Below the pieces are notes generated by a model. The model did no database searches, had not been told where the DNA came from, and saw only the letters and a list, made by a program, of their open reading frames with translations. A stretch of 64,000 nucleotides of DNA from Intestinibaculum porci. GTDB taxonomy: Bacteria > Bacillota_I > Bacilli_A > Erysipelotrichales > Coprobacillaceae. The position numbers were made by a program, and so were the translations under genes. The stretch is taken from NCBI RefSeq assembly GCF_003925875.1, contig NZ_AP019309.1, forward strand, positions 2,480,001-2,544,000, given 5' to 3'. This document shows, piece by piece, positions 8,364 through 17,418 of this stretch (the stretch's first letter is position 1; every line of letters starts with the position of its first letter).

Positions 8364-9623
8364 TTACAAATCAAAAAAATCCACAAGCTTTTTAGCTGAT
8401 ATCATTCTTGTATCTTCGTAAAATTGTGGCATCAATCGTTTCCGCTCTTCTTTATAATCATCAAAGTTAGTTATTATGCGCTCAAGTGCATCATAAAACT
8501 CCTTTAACGATTTTACATGTGATCCTGCCCAATAGTCTATTGCATTATTAGGAATAAAACCACCTCTTGATTTTTTGTATTCCTCATAATCATCGACAGT
8601 AAATATCATAGGCTTATCCAATAACATATAATCTGCTGAAATAGACGAATAGTCTGTTATAAGTGCATCTGTGAGTTTAATAAATTGGTAAAGCTGTACA
8701 TTAAGCTGATGTAACTGCTCATCTTTCAAAAAAAGTATATTATCATAATTTTCACAAAAAACTGGAAGATCCAATTGTAAAGGATGTATCTTCAATATAA
8801 GTACTGTTTGCATCCTCACTAAATATTGTGACAGGTGCATCAGTTGTTCTCTAGTATACACAATTGGCAAGTGTGTCTCTGTTTTCATATAGTCCTCTGA
8901 AATTTCTTTATGATTAGATTCTCTAAATGTCGGCATCCAAAGTAACACTTTTTTATATGAGCTTAATTTGTATCTGTGTTCAATTTTTTCTTCTATATTC
9001 TTATCAAAACACATTAAGTAATCCAGCCTTGGCATTCCACAATGGATAAATTTTGCACTTCCAAAGTCTTCAAAACATGGATACAACTTTTCTGAAAGAT
9101 TACTCGTCACTGTTACATAATCAGGCTTTGTTTTATCTACTTGTGCTTTCTTTCCTGCTTTATATCCTGCAAACCCATGCGTCAAATAAACTATCGTTTG
9201 ATTGCTTCTCTTGTCTAAATTATGCATCACATTGCTATGATCATAAAAGAAGAACCTACATGTAGCCAAACATTTGCTCCACTTTAAATCAACTTTTCGC
9301 GGGAATTTTTTTACAAATTCTGTATTTGGAAAGCCTCCATTTCTTTCAGCATATCTTTTCGCACTTTCAATATCATTAACCAACCAATAGACTTTATATT
9401 TTTTTAAGTTGCCATTGCAACGCATATAGTCAAAAAGTGCATATGCATTATCTGTCAAATCACCTTCACTCTCAAATACTAAAATATCTTTCACAGGAGT
9501 AAACTGATATAGTCTATACAGCAATCTATTCATACTAATAGCCAAATGTACTTGTAGCGCTTTTACCAAACCAATTACACCTTTTTCGCTGGTCACTTTA
9601 ATAATTTTATTTATAGAATGCAT
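8364..9623 (-). CDS. CDP-glycerol glycerophosphotransferase (TagB/TagF-like)
   Basis: A 419-residue peripheral enzyme of the glyphos_transf family, which transfers glycerol-phosphate from CDP-glycerol to a glycan or teichoic acid acceptor. Diagnostic segments are T-H-G-F-A-G-Y-K near residue 150, the conserved I-H-P-L loop, and the C-terminal L-I-T-D-Y-S-S-I-S-A-D-Y with L-L-D-K-P, where the nucleotide binds. The start ATG 9623 has GAGGTG ten bases upstream, inside the 3' end of the flippase gene. Within this locus it most likely adds glycerol-phosphate side groups to the repeat unit. A teichoic-acid role is possible, but no tag/tar genes are nearby. Confidence 0.85.
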   Translation of the reverse strand: MHSINKIIKVTSEKGVIGLVKALQVHLAISMNRLLYRLYQFTPVKDILVFESEGDLTDNAYALFDYMRCNGNLKKYKVYWLVNDIESAKRYAERNGGFPNTEFVKKFPRKVDLKWSKCLATCRFFFYDHSNVMHNLDKRSNQTIVYLTHGFAGYKAGKKAQVDKTKPDYVTVTSNLSEKLYPCFEDFGSAKFIHCGMPRLDYLMCFDKNIEEKIEHRYKLSSYKKVLLWMPTFRESNHKEISEDYMKTETHLPIVYTREQLMHLSQYLVRMQTVLILKIHPLQLDLPVFCENYDNILFLKDEQLHQLNVQLYQFIKLTDALITDYSSISADYMLLDKPMIFTVDDYEEYKKSRGGFIPNNAIDYWAGSHVKSLKEFYDALERIITNFDDYKEERKRLMPQFYEDTRMISAKKLVDFFDL

Positions 9624-9637
9624 CTAATCATTGCACC

Positions 9638-11074
9638 TCACTTTCTATGTACCAATTTTGATAATACCAACTTCATATCAGCGACATAGCAAACTACAAC
9701 CACCAAAAACAATCCTATTATAACTCCGTACATAAAAATCTGATTTTCAATTGTACACAAAGCAATAGCCTGAATTATCAACAGAATATAGCTACATACA
9801 TCTCTTACAACATTAATCTTTAGTTTAATATATTTTCTGCTTTGAAAAAAACGAATAAAAAAGACTTCCCCATAACTAATTGTTGTTGCTATCGCGGCTC
9901 CCATTGGACCAATCACTGGGGTGAATATTATATTTAATACAATATTACTAATTGCACCAACAACTGTGCTGATAGCGAAAACTTTGCTATTTTTCACTGC
10001 CGAGAAAAACCCTCCTATATATCCACTCATGGCACCAAATAAAATAGCAATTGTCAGCCAAGGCACATATTTCCAAGCATCATAAAAATTCTGTGCATAT
10101 AAAATTTTTGCCAAAATCTTATCAAAAACAATAATCATTGAACATACGATTGTCATCAAACAATTATATGTTCGATATGTTTTTGCAAAAAAACCACTTT
10201 CATCATTTGGATCAAAATCCTTAACTGCCGATAAAGTCCACGCCTGATTAAATATCGTTTGGAAAATATTAAGAATGGAAGGTATCTTAGAAGCCACAGA
10301 ATAAACACCATTAGCAGCTAAACCACAGAAAAATATAACGACATATCGATCTGAAGCATTATTAACCCACCATGCTAATGCATTGGCAATGAGAGGCTTA
10401 GAATAATCAGTCATTTTCTTTTCTAAAACTTTTGGTGTTACATTTCCATTTGACTCTATTGCAGTATTATCTTTTCTTAATGTATCAATATGAACATTAG
10501 CTCTAATCGCAAGATAAATACTCTGAACCAAAGGCCCAATAATATTCGCTAAGAAATATCCAACAAGCCCCCATTTAAAATAAACAAGGAAAATAATATT
10601 CAAACCAATTGTAATAACTGAGGCAATGACACTTGAGACCGATAGATCGGCAACGCGATCAATTCCTCTTATATAGCAAGTTATCACTCCTGAAAGTGAT
10701 TGCGTTAAAAACATCAGGAAAAAGAAAATTGCATACTGTTTTCCAAGACTCGAAAAGACAAAAATATTGTTAACAAGCAGACCTGCAGCAACAAGAACAT
10801 TCGATACCAGCAAGTATTTCATGCCTATTCTAATAACAGTTTTATTGTCATAATCTTTATCCAATGCAAATATTAATACAGCATCCTGAATATTTAATGT
10901 TAGAATAGGAAGTAAGACTCCTACTGTTGTCATAAATAAATCATATGTCCCATATTGTTCAGTTGTTAATATGCTTGTATATAATGGGACTAAGAAGAAG
11001 CTAAGTAATTTTGTTGCAAAACTGCTTAACGTTAATAGTCCTATGTTTTTTATTAAGTATTTATATTTTCCCAT
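9638..11074 (-). CDS. Wzx-type polysaccharide flippase
   Basis: A 478-residue polytopic membrane protein of the MOP exporter superfamily (Polysacc_synt branch) with about 12-14 predicted helices. It opens typically with L-I-K-N-I-G-L-L-T-L-S-S-F and has V-P-L-Y-T as the first loop. It would flip undecaprenyl-linked repeat units to the outer face for polymerisation. It lies downstream of the polymerase and glycosyltransferase genes and 14 bases from the glycerophosphotransferase gene, so these two are probably cotranscribed. GGAG lies 14 bases before the ATG, a long spacing that suggests modest translation. Confidence 0.88.
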   Translation of the reverse strand: MGKYKYLIKNIGLLTLSSFATKLLSFFLVPLYTSILTTEQYGTYDLFMTTVGVLLPILTLNIQDAVLIFALDKDYDNKTVIRIGMKYLLVSNVLVAAGLLVNNIFVFSSLGKQYAIFFFLMFLTQSLSGVITCYIRGIDRVADLSVSSVIASVITIGLNIIFLVYFKWGLVGYFLANIIGPLVQSIYLAIRANVHIDTLRKDNTAIESNGNVTPKVLEKKMTDYSKPLIANALAWWVNNASDRYVVIFFCGLAANGVYSVASKIPSILNIFQTIFNQAWTLSAVKDFDPNDESGFFAKTYRTYNCLMTIVCSMIIVFDKILAKILYAQNFYDAWKYVPWLTIAILFGAMSGYIGGFFSAVKNSKVFAISTVVGAISNIVLNIIFTPVIGPMGAAIATTISYGEVFFIRFFQSRKYIKLKINVVRDVCSYILLIIQAIALCTIENQIFMYGVIIGLFLVVVVCYVADMKLVLSKLVHRK

Positions 11075-11251
11075 TTATCTTGACTTGACTCCTTTTTTAT
11101 CTTTTTATAAATTTGTATATTACATTAAACTATTGAAGAGTTAGCCTCAATGTCAGTATCATACTTTTTAATCTTTATAACATAGCCCTCCTTGAGCAGC
11201 ATCCAAAGCTTCCTCGAAATTCCTAGAGATACAAGCAATATGATGTTATTT

Positions 11252-11746
11252 TCATCTATAAGTCATTAATACGTGCTTCTCTAAAGCAAGATATCTCTTT
11301 CTTAATATGCCATACAAACTATCGCTCACCTTTTTTACAAGCTTCCCAAACAAAATTTTATACATGATAGCAGCTAAATGAGCAAATACGAATATTGCGA
11401 AAGCAAGGCAAATCGTCCAAAAGATGACATAATCATATCCAAAGTGATCATGTATATAAATCCATAGAAATGGTCTATAACATCCCCTTAAAATTATGTT
11501 TTCATGAATAATGTAAACCAGTAATGATGAGCTAGATATATAGTTTATAACCTTATTTTTGAATGATATTTTTCTTGCTATATTAAATAATGCTATTGCC
11601 ATGAGAATAGTGAAAGGATTACAGTTTGTTGCCCAACGTGTCATTTTATCCTGTAAAAATGAAATATGCAAACCAGTAATTTCCGTAAGTAAGATTAATC
11701 CAAAAAGGCCAAATAATGCAATACTAAAAGAAATAATATTTTTCTT
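11252..11746 (-). pseudogene. Acyltransferase family 3, C-terminal part (split by ISL3 element)
   Basis: This continues the membrane acyltransferase at 13312-13981. It has four or so hydrophobic helices, S-S-L-L-V-Y-I-I-H-E-N near the middle (the conserved late helix of OafA/WecH-type acyltransferases), and a basic tail. A start at 11794 inside the IS end would give a 180-residue hybrid, but its first 16 or so residues are encoded by the IS terminus. Joining across the IS with one TTTTTCTT duplication removed restores the uninterrupted frame M-K-K-N-I-I-S-F-S-I-A. The intact enzyme would O-acylate (probably acetylate) the polysaccharide. Confidence 0.8.
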
Positions 11747-13311
11747 GGGTCTGTACTTTTTCCTATGGAGTAGGTTGTACACAATTAATTCCAAAATATT
11801 GAAATAAAAAGAGGTCTACCGTATGATAGTGACTGTATCTTGGCGGATATAAGTAACTAACAAGGAGACCTCAAATGGATTATACACAATTAGCTATTAA
11901 CACTCAATCTAAAAATACAATCATTGATGATGGATATCTGAAGATTCCTAACACATTAACTGGGTTTATTAATACTGACACTGAAATTGAAGATGATCCT
12001 AAGAAAGCCGATCACAAGATCATTGTCTATAAGGGCATTCAGACTGTTTCGGATGAGGATAGAATCTGTGAGTGCTGTGGTGCTCACATGTACAAGAACA
12101 TGATCTGCGCTCCTACAAGAATCAAGCACTTCAGCTACGGCCCAACAAGCACGGTTGTGGAAGTCAGCCTTAATCAGATGCAGTGTACAAATCCTGAATG
12201 TAATGCTACAAAGATGCAGGGTGTTCCATTCAAGTCAAAGCACCATCGCATTACTAAGGCTCTTGAAGAATTCATTGAAAAGCTCCTCGGCAGAGCCTCA
12301 TTCACTCTTAAGAGCATCTCAGAGCTTACAGGAGTTGGTAAGAATATTGTTAAGGCCATTGACCTTAGAAGACTAAAGAGACTCTATACCGTTGATGGAA
12401 AAACTCTTAGAAAGCCGCAAAAGTTCTGCAAATACCTTGGAATTGATGAATTCAAGCTTCATAACGGCTACAAGTATGCCACTCACATCATTGATATGGA
12501 AACAGGAAATGTTCTCTGGATCGCCAGAGGAAAGTCTAAGCAGGTTGTCTATGACTTCATTGACTATGTCGGTGAGGAATGGATGGATCATGTTGAGGCC
12601 ATCGGCTGTGACATGAACAGCGACTTTGAGGAAGCGTTTGAGGAAAGATGTACTCATATACAGCCTGTTTTTGACTACTTTCATATTGTAAAGAACATGA
12701 ATGAAAAGCTGATCAATGAAATCAGAAAGGATGAGCAGGCACGTCTTATCGCTGAAGGAAATATGGAAGCTGCTAAGCATCTTAAGAAGTCTAAGCACGT
12801 TTTATGCTCAAAGAAGGCAACGCGTGACAGGAAGGATGAGGCTGCTCAGAAAGGCATTGTGAAGCAGAAAAAGTCAGATCTGTTTAACCTTCCAGAAATC
12901 AAGGCTATCGGTGGGTGGAACGATAAGTTTGATCTTCTTATTAAAGAAAATGAGCTGCTGTTCAAAGCTGATCTTATCAAAGAAAAGATAACAGCAGCCT
13001 ATCAGGAAGATCATGAATGGAAAATGGCTAAACAGATTATTGAGATCATTGATCTATGCAATGAGACAAAGAATGAACATTTCATTTGGTTTGCTAATCT
13101 TCTTTCCAATCATTTTGAAGGTATCATAGCTCATGCAACAATCAAAATCACAAGTTCTAAAATTGAAGGAATTAACAACCGCATTAAGACAATACGTCGA
13201 ATGGGTTATGGCTATCCTGATGATGAATATTTCTTCTTGAAAATCATTGATATGAGTCGAAGAAATCCGCTATAGGGAAATTAGCTATTCCATAGGAAAA
13301 GTGATTGAGCC
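11747..13311 (+). mobile_element. ISL3-family insertion sequence, complete
   Basis: This 1,565-bp element has imperfect terminal inverted repeats. The left end starts GGGTCTGTAC and the right end, read inward, starts GGCTCAATCA; both continue through the shared TTTTCCTATGGA. The flanks carry the 8-bp duplication TTTTTCTT at 11739-11746 and 13312-13319. The GG-TC tip and 8-bp duplication are typical of ISL3. Its single gene looks intact. Codon use is less AT-rich than that of the surrounding glycan genes, consistent with recent arrival. Confidence 0.93.
11875..13275 (+). CDS. ISL3-family transposase
   Basis: A 466-residue protein with ATG 11875 seven bases after AAGGAG. Near residues 60-110 is a zinc-binding region (C-E-C-C-G and later C-T-N-P-E-C-N), followed by a helix-turn-helix around residues 130-165. 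The DDE-type transposase core begins with the aspartate in L-G-I-D-E-F. It continues with I-G-C-D-M-N and the conserved F-D-Y-F-H-I-V-K-N, and ends with the ISL3-typical S-S-K-I-E-G-I-N-N-R-I-K, which holds the catalytic glutamate. The last residues R-R-N-P-L are family-typical. The gene is complete, so the element should be mobile. Confidence 0.95.
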   Translation: MDYTQLAINTQSKNTIIDDGYLKIPNTLTGFINTDTEIEDDPKKADHKIIVYKGIQTVSDEDRICECCGAHMYKNMICAPTRIKHFSYGPTSTVVEVSLNQMQCTNPECNATKMQGVPFKSKHHRITKALEEFIEKLLGRASFTLKSISELTGVGKNIVKAIDLRRLKRLYTVDGKTLRKPQKFCKYLGIDEFKLHNGYKYATHIIDMETGNVLWIARGKSKQVVYDFIDYVGEEWMDHVEAIGCDMNSDFEEAFEERCTHIQPVFDYFHIVKNMNEKLINEIRKDEQARLIAEGNMEAAKHLKKSKHVLCSKKATRDRKDEAAQKGIVKQKKSDLFNLPEIKAIGGWNDKFDLLIKENELLFKADLIKEKITAAYQEDHEWKMAKQIIEIIDLCNETKNEHFIWFANLLSNHFEGIIAHATIKITSSKIEGINNRIKTIRRMGYGYPDDEYFFLKIIDMSRRNPL

Positions 13312-13981
13312 TTTTTCTTCATACTATTCGCAAAATCAGTTAAGTACTTCTTCATGTAAGCCACACAAAAATAGATTGTTATCCATAAAATGATCATCGA
13401 AGGGAAGAACCAATCCCACTCGATAAAATCCATAAGAATATACATAAAAGAAAGTGCTGCTGTACATCTAAATAATTGCTTCTGATTCATTTTATTTATT
13501 ACATTGTTTAATATCGGATGTAACGGATAAAAAATAAGATAACAAGTCATGTACCAGTTGTTCATAAATAAAGTTGGAAATAAGCTCTTTATCATAAGAC
13601 TAGCAGGTATATTTGCTCTTAAAATCACAAAAGTTATAAATAAAATAGATATAGATATAAACCATATTTCAACGAGCATAAGTAACCATTTTTGTTTATT
13701 ATATCTATTGCTATTTAACATAAACCATGTAGAACATATGAAAAAGATTGAGTTACCTAAAGAACCAAAATGATAAAATACTAACAATATAATATTTTGG
13801 ACATTAGTTGTAGCATTTGAAATATTTATGACGTAACTATTATTAGTAATAATAGAACTATTTGATACCAGCGTTTGAACAACGTGAAATAGAACAATCA
13901 TAAAAATTGCTATTATTTTTAGTGACTCAATTCCTGATTCTCTTATTCGTTTGCTTGCTTAGATTCTAGCCCAATATACAT
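13312..13981 (-). pseudogene. Acyltransferase family 3, N-terminal part
   Basis: The frame encodes R-E-S-G-I-E-S-L-K-I-I-A-I-F and then M-I-V-L-F-H-V-V, the classic first helix and catalytic histidine region of acyltransferase family 3 proteins, followed by about five hydrophobic helices. In its own frame no start codon precedes the R-E-S-G-I-E segment: a TAA lies just upstream. An ATG at 13981 opens M-Y-I-G-L-E-S-K-Q-A-N-E in another frame, so a one-base frameshift near 13946 has probably occurred. The ISL3 element then cuts the gene after M-K-K. The gene thus carries two independent lesions. Confidence 0.75.
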
Positions 13982-14271
13982 ATCAATAAATACCCCTATC
14001 CAAAAATTTTGATAATCTAAAGTTCGGTGGAAGCTGAACAGGTTCCACAATTATGCGTTTTTTGCTTTTGAACATTTCCAGTTCGTATCACCTTCGTGTT
14101 GAAGTACAATATCTCATGGCCTTAAAAAAGTTGAATAGCCTACGTTTCGTTAATGCACAAAGAATTGCAGATACATATGGTATTGTTACCAAAAGAAAAA
14201 TCACTTTGCCTAGAATTATATTCTAGTATTCATATACTACTTTTAACTATCAATTCCTTCTTCGTTAATTT
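13982..14271 (-). other. Intergenic region with a short coding remnant
   Basis: No complete gene is seen. On the minus strand ATG at about 14072 opens M-F-K-S-K-K-R-I-I-V-E-P-V and continues for about 31 codons to a TGA just upstream of the acyltransferase, without a recognisable family. It may be the tail of a lost polysaccharide gene. Confidence 0.3.
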
Positions 14272-15363
14272 TTATTTTTTCCTTACCGTAGTGTCATCCT
14301 TATCCGCCAAGTTTATTAACACAGATTCAAATTTATCAAAGGACTTGTCCCACGATAATCCTTCTGCAGTTTTACGTCCATTTTTTTCTAATGTTTCTCG
14401 TAAATCCGCATTGGATGCTATGCTAACGATATTGGTAGCAAGATTATCCACATCATAAGGTTCACATAACAGTGCATTAATGCCATTATTACCAATTTCC
14501 GTCATACAACCAGTTTTAGTACCAGCAACAGCACATCCACATGACATTGCCTCTACTGGAGTTAATCCCCAGCCTTCTTCACGTGATGGATAAATAAATA
14601 CATCTGATGTTTGATATAACTCAACTAATTTTTCTTTCGCAGGACTTTGATAATAGTGCTTTACATCACTAATATTAGGATCATCAGGCATTCCAAACAT
14701 CACAAGTGATAAATTAGGAATAACTTCTTTAGCTTTTCTAAAAGCTGCTAATCCATCATCTATTCCTTTCTTTGAAAGCTTATGATATAACATCAGGCAT
14801 TGGATTTCACCATCTTTATGTCTCATATTCTTCTTACTTCTATCTGGAATAAATCGTTCTATATCCATACCATTATGAATCAGATCACCTGGTTTACACC
14901 CTAGTTCATTAACAAGTATAGAATCAATCCACTTTGCGATTATAATGTGGTGTAGTGGCAATTTATAGGACGCTTTACCAAGTTTCTCATTATCCCAAAT
15001 TTCAAAGTCTTGAATAAAATAAACTTTTTTTCCTTTGTCTTCACTCAATTCATTTACTTGAAATGCAGTTGGCCATGCTGTTGCAATTGTTATATCAGCG
15101 TTTCTAATAGATTTATTTGAAATTTTTAATTGCCTTACTATTTTGACTTTAGGGAATTGCTTTGTTTCTTCCACAAAATTCTTCTTATGAATTATTGCAT
15201 TTACAATATGTCTTAAGTTTAAGTAATTGTTTGCATATTCATCTAATATAGGCGTATAGCAAACAACATCATGTCCCCTTTTGTTGAATTCCTCTGCGTA
15301 TCTTAGCATTACAAGAAAGCCACCTGATAAACCCCATCTTGGAAAAATAACATTTATTTTCAT
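14272..15363 (-). CDS. Glycosyltransferase family 4
   Basis: The chosen start is ATG 15363; an in-frame GTG lies nine bases upstream, and neither has a strong ribosome site. The ~363-residue GT-B enzyme opens with I-N-V-I-F-P-R-W-G-L-S-G-G (acceptor-side glycine loop). The C-terminal donor domain has P-S-R-E-E-G-W-G-L-T-P-V-E-A-M-S, the E-x7-E motif of GT4 retaining enzymes. It resembles the rhamnosyl/mannosyltransferases found in capsule loci. It would act on the cytoplasmic face, adding one sugar to the lipid-linked repeat unit. The sugar is not determinable from sequence. Confidence 0.85.
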   Translation of the reverse strand: MKINVIFPRWGLSGGFLVMLRYAEEFNKRGHDVVCYTPILDEYANNYLNLRHIVNAIIHKKNFVEETKQFPKVKIVRQLKISNKSIRNADITIATAWPTAFQVNELSEDKGKKVYFIQDFEIWDNEKLGKASYKLPLHHIIIAKWIDSILVNELGCKPGDLIHNGMDIERFIPDRSKKNMRHKDGEIQCLMLYHKLSKKGIDDGLAAFRKAKEVIPNLSLVMFGMPDDPNISDVKHYYQSPAKEKLVELYQTSDVFIYPSREEGWGLTPVEAMSCGCAVAGTKTGCMTEIGNNGINALLCEPYDVDNLATNIVSIASNADLRETLEKNGRKTAEGLSWDKSFDKFESVLINLADKDDTTVRKK

Positions 15364-15475
15364 ACGATTCACACTTTCATATCATTTATTACTTCAATTC
15401 AACGTCGTAGCACACTTAAAGTATTTTTATTAGATATAAGCAAGTTGTGCTTTTATATCTGATTTCTTTAAATTT

Positions 15476-16597
15476 CTAAAACAATTTATTCTGAAAGAAA
15501 AAAGGTATAAATACTGATTTGAAATTTGTATTATTCAAAACCAAGTTATACAGATTAATAATTGACATTGATATTGTCACTACTGCTATTTCCAAATTTT
15601 TCTTGTTAATTCGTGTTAATGCATTTGTAAAACTATGCTTTCCTTTTTTCTCGATAAAGTAACCTGAGATAAACATATAATTAAACAATGACAGTCCTAC
15701 CTGTATTCTATAAAATTCAATCGAATATGGAAGTAATGCTATTATTGCTAAAATTATTATATTAAAATCTAATGCAGTAGTAGAATCTATAATCCCTCTA
15801 TTTTGAATATGGAATGCATATTTAAATAATATAATAATAAGTAGCAATAATCCGAATCTAACAATCATGTTAAATGAATAAATCAAAATTGCATTTTGAC
15901 CCATATTTGCTGTATTTGCTAAGGCTGCACTAATCTTATCTCCTACGCCAATAAAAGTACCGATTTTAATTAATGTTGAAGGTGTTAAAATAACTCTAAA
16001 TACAAATATTACAATTAAAACGGCAATTATAATTTTTCTTCGTTCAATTTTTTTTGCTAAAAGTAGTAATAGATATAATATATTTATTGAATGAAAGCAA
16101 GTTGCTAACACAACACAAATTATGTATCTTATGCTAGGTGGAAGATTCCCTCTCATCTTATTTTTACAATACAATTCATTTAGATATCGTAAAGCAAATA
16201 TCACGATTGATAATCCAAGTGTAAAACGCATTTGGACTGCATCCATACAAAGCGGGAATATCATGTACATTGCTAAGACGAAATTTTTATTAACGGTTAA
16301 CTCATTAATCGTACTCATTATTAATAGAACTTCAACTGCAGAAATTATCATCTTATAATTTTCAAATGATGCACCTAAATTATTAAACACAACCATTAAT
16401 AATGAATATCCTGGTTCTGTTGATCCTGTAAAAACCTTATAATTATTGTATCTAGCCAAATAAATTCCTTCATCTGCTAATCCTGATGAGAATGCAATTA
16501 ATATCCAAATCCATACACCAGTAAGAATAAACAATAATTTTGATTTTCTATATTTTAAACAGAGAATCATAATTATCAAACTAATTATTAATGCCAT
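15476..16597 (-). CDS. EpsG-family polysaccharide polymerase (Wzy-like)
   Basis: A 373-residue membrane protein with about ten hydrophobic helices, a conserved early segment L-A-D-E-G-I-Y-L-A-R-Y-N-N-Y, and G-S-T-E-P-G-Y-S-L-L before the third helix, as in EpsG-family polymerases. The C-terminal residues are basic and aromatic. It would polymerise repeat units delivered by the flippase. The start ATG 16597 follows GGAGGG and overlaps the upstream glycosyltransferase stop by ten bases, indicating coupled translation. It is the only polymerase candidate in the locus. Confidence 0.8.
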   Translation of the reverse strand: MALIISLIIMILCLKYRKSKLLFILTGVWIWILIAFSSGLADEGIYLARYNNYKVFTGSTEPGYSLLMVVFNNLGASFENYKMIISAVEVLLIMSTINELTVNKNFVLAMYMIFPLCMDAVQMRFTLGLSIVIFALRYLNELYCKNKMRGNLPPSIRYIICVVLATCFHSINILYLLLLLAKKIERRKIIIAVLIVIFVFRVILTPSTLIKIGTFIGVGDKISAALANTANMGQNAILIYSFNMIVRFGLLLLIIILFKYAFHIQNRGIIDSTTALDFNIIILAIIALLPYSIEFYRIQVGLSLFNYMFISGYFIEKKGKHSFTNALTRINKKNLEIAVVTISMSIINLYNLVLNNTNFKSVFIPFFFQNKLF

Positions 16598-17418
16598 TTC
16601 ATTCCCTCCAACAAGCCTTTCAGCCTGTTGCTAACTTTCGCAAACTTTTTATTTTCATATAAAATAATCAAAATTATAAATTTGATTTCTCGTAGAATTG
16701 TGCGAGTAAAAGAAACATATTCAGGATACTTTTTTGCAAGATATATATTATTTCGTGCAGAATAATAATTTCTTAGTGGAGATTCACCATATACGATATA
16801 TTCTTTTCCTAATAATTTTACATTTCTTCCATGTCCAACTTCGTGTAATACACCATCAAAATTTATTTTGTAAATCTTGTATCCATGTGATCTGAAATTA
16901 TAACAAATATCCCAATCTACACCATCAATAAACATACTTGTATCATATCCATCAGTATCTTTATACGCTTTAACGTTTGTAAAGGATGCACTTGTTATAC
17001 ATTTTTCAATTTCTTTATAATTTTCATGCTGATTAAAATCATTTTTTTCCGAAAAATTTCTATCAATTATATTGCAACTTAATATCCCAACATCTGGTAA
17101 ATTAGTAAACTTCTTATATTCTTCGATCAAGCCATCATAACAAACAGAATCCTGATCCAAGGTTAAGACCCAAGAATAATTTTTTTTGATTGCATAATCC
17201 ATTGCTTGTTTTAAAGCAGTGGCAACACCTAGATTTTCTTTATTTATTATGTAATCTACATTTAATATAGAAGACAATAAATCTTGAATATCTTGAAAGT
17301 TTTCTGAGTTATTATCTATAATTAGAACCCTGTCCACTTGCTTAGCAATTGCATCGACATTCAATCTTAATCTATCTAAATTTGAATTGTACGTAGTAAT
17401 ACTAGCTAATGTTTTCAT
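16588..17418 (-). CDS. Rhamnosyltransferase-like family 2 glycosyltransferase
   Basis: The start is ATG 17418 (AGAAAGG upstream); an alternative TTG lies three codons earlier. The ~276-residue GT-A enzyme begins K-T-L-A-S-I-T-T-Y-N and has V-L-I-I-D-N-N-S with W-V-L-T-L-D-Q-D-S, the nucleotide/metal-binding DxD of the WbbL/RfbF-type rhamnosyltransferase group. A later V-D-W-D-I-C-Y segment fits the acceptor-binding region. The gene overlaps its upstream neighbour by 17 bases and the polymerase by ten, so the three form a tight unit. The rhamnose assignment is by family resemblance. Confidence 0.82.
   Translation of the reverse strand: MKTLASITTYNSNLDRLRLNVDAIAKQVDRVLIIDNNSENFQDIQDLLSSILNVDYIINKENLGVATALKQAMDYAIKKNYSWVLTLDQDSVCYDGLIEEYKKFTNLPDVGILSCNIIDRNFSEKNDFNQHENYKEIEKCITSASFTNVKAYKDTDGYDTSMFIDGVDWDICYNFRSHGYKIYKINFDGVLHEVGHGRNVKLLGKEYIVYGESPLRNYYSARNNIYLAKKYPEYVSFTRTILREIKFIILIILYENKKFAKVSNRLKGLLEGMKWH

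Noticed and set aside
11757-13300. CCTATGGA near both ends of the ISL3 insertion as target duplication
   Set aside because: The copies are inverted relative to each other, so they belong to the terminal inverted repeats. The true direct duplication is TTTTTCTT.
14153-14458. Plus-strand open frame over the end of a glycosyltransferase gene
   Set aside because: It is mostly antisense to the GT4 gene at 14272, with no ribosome site.
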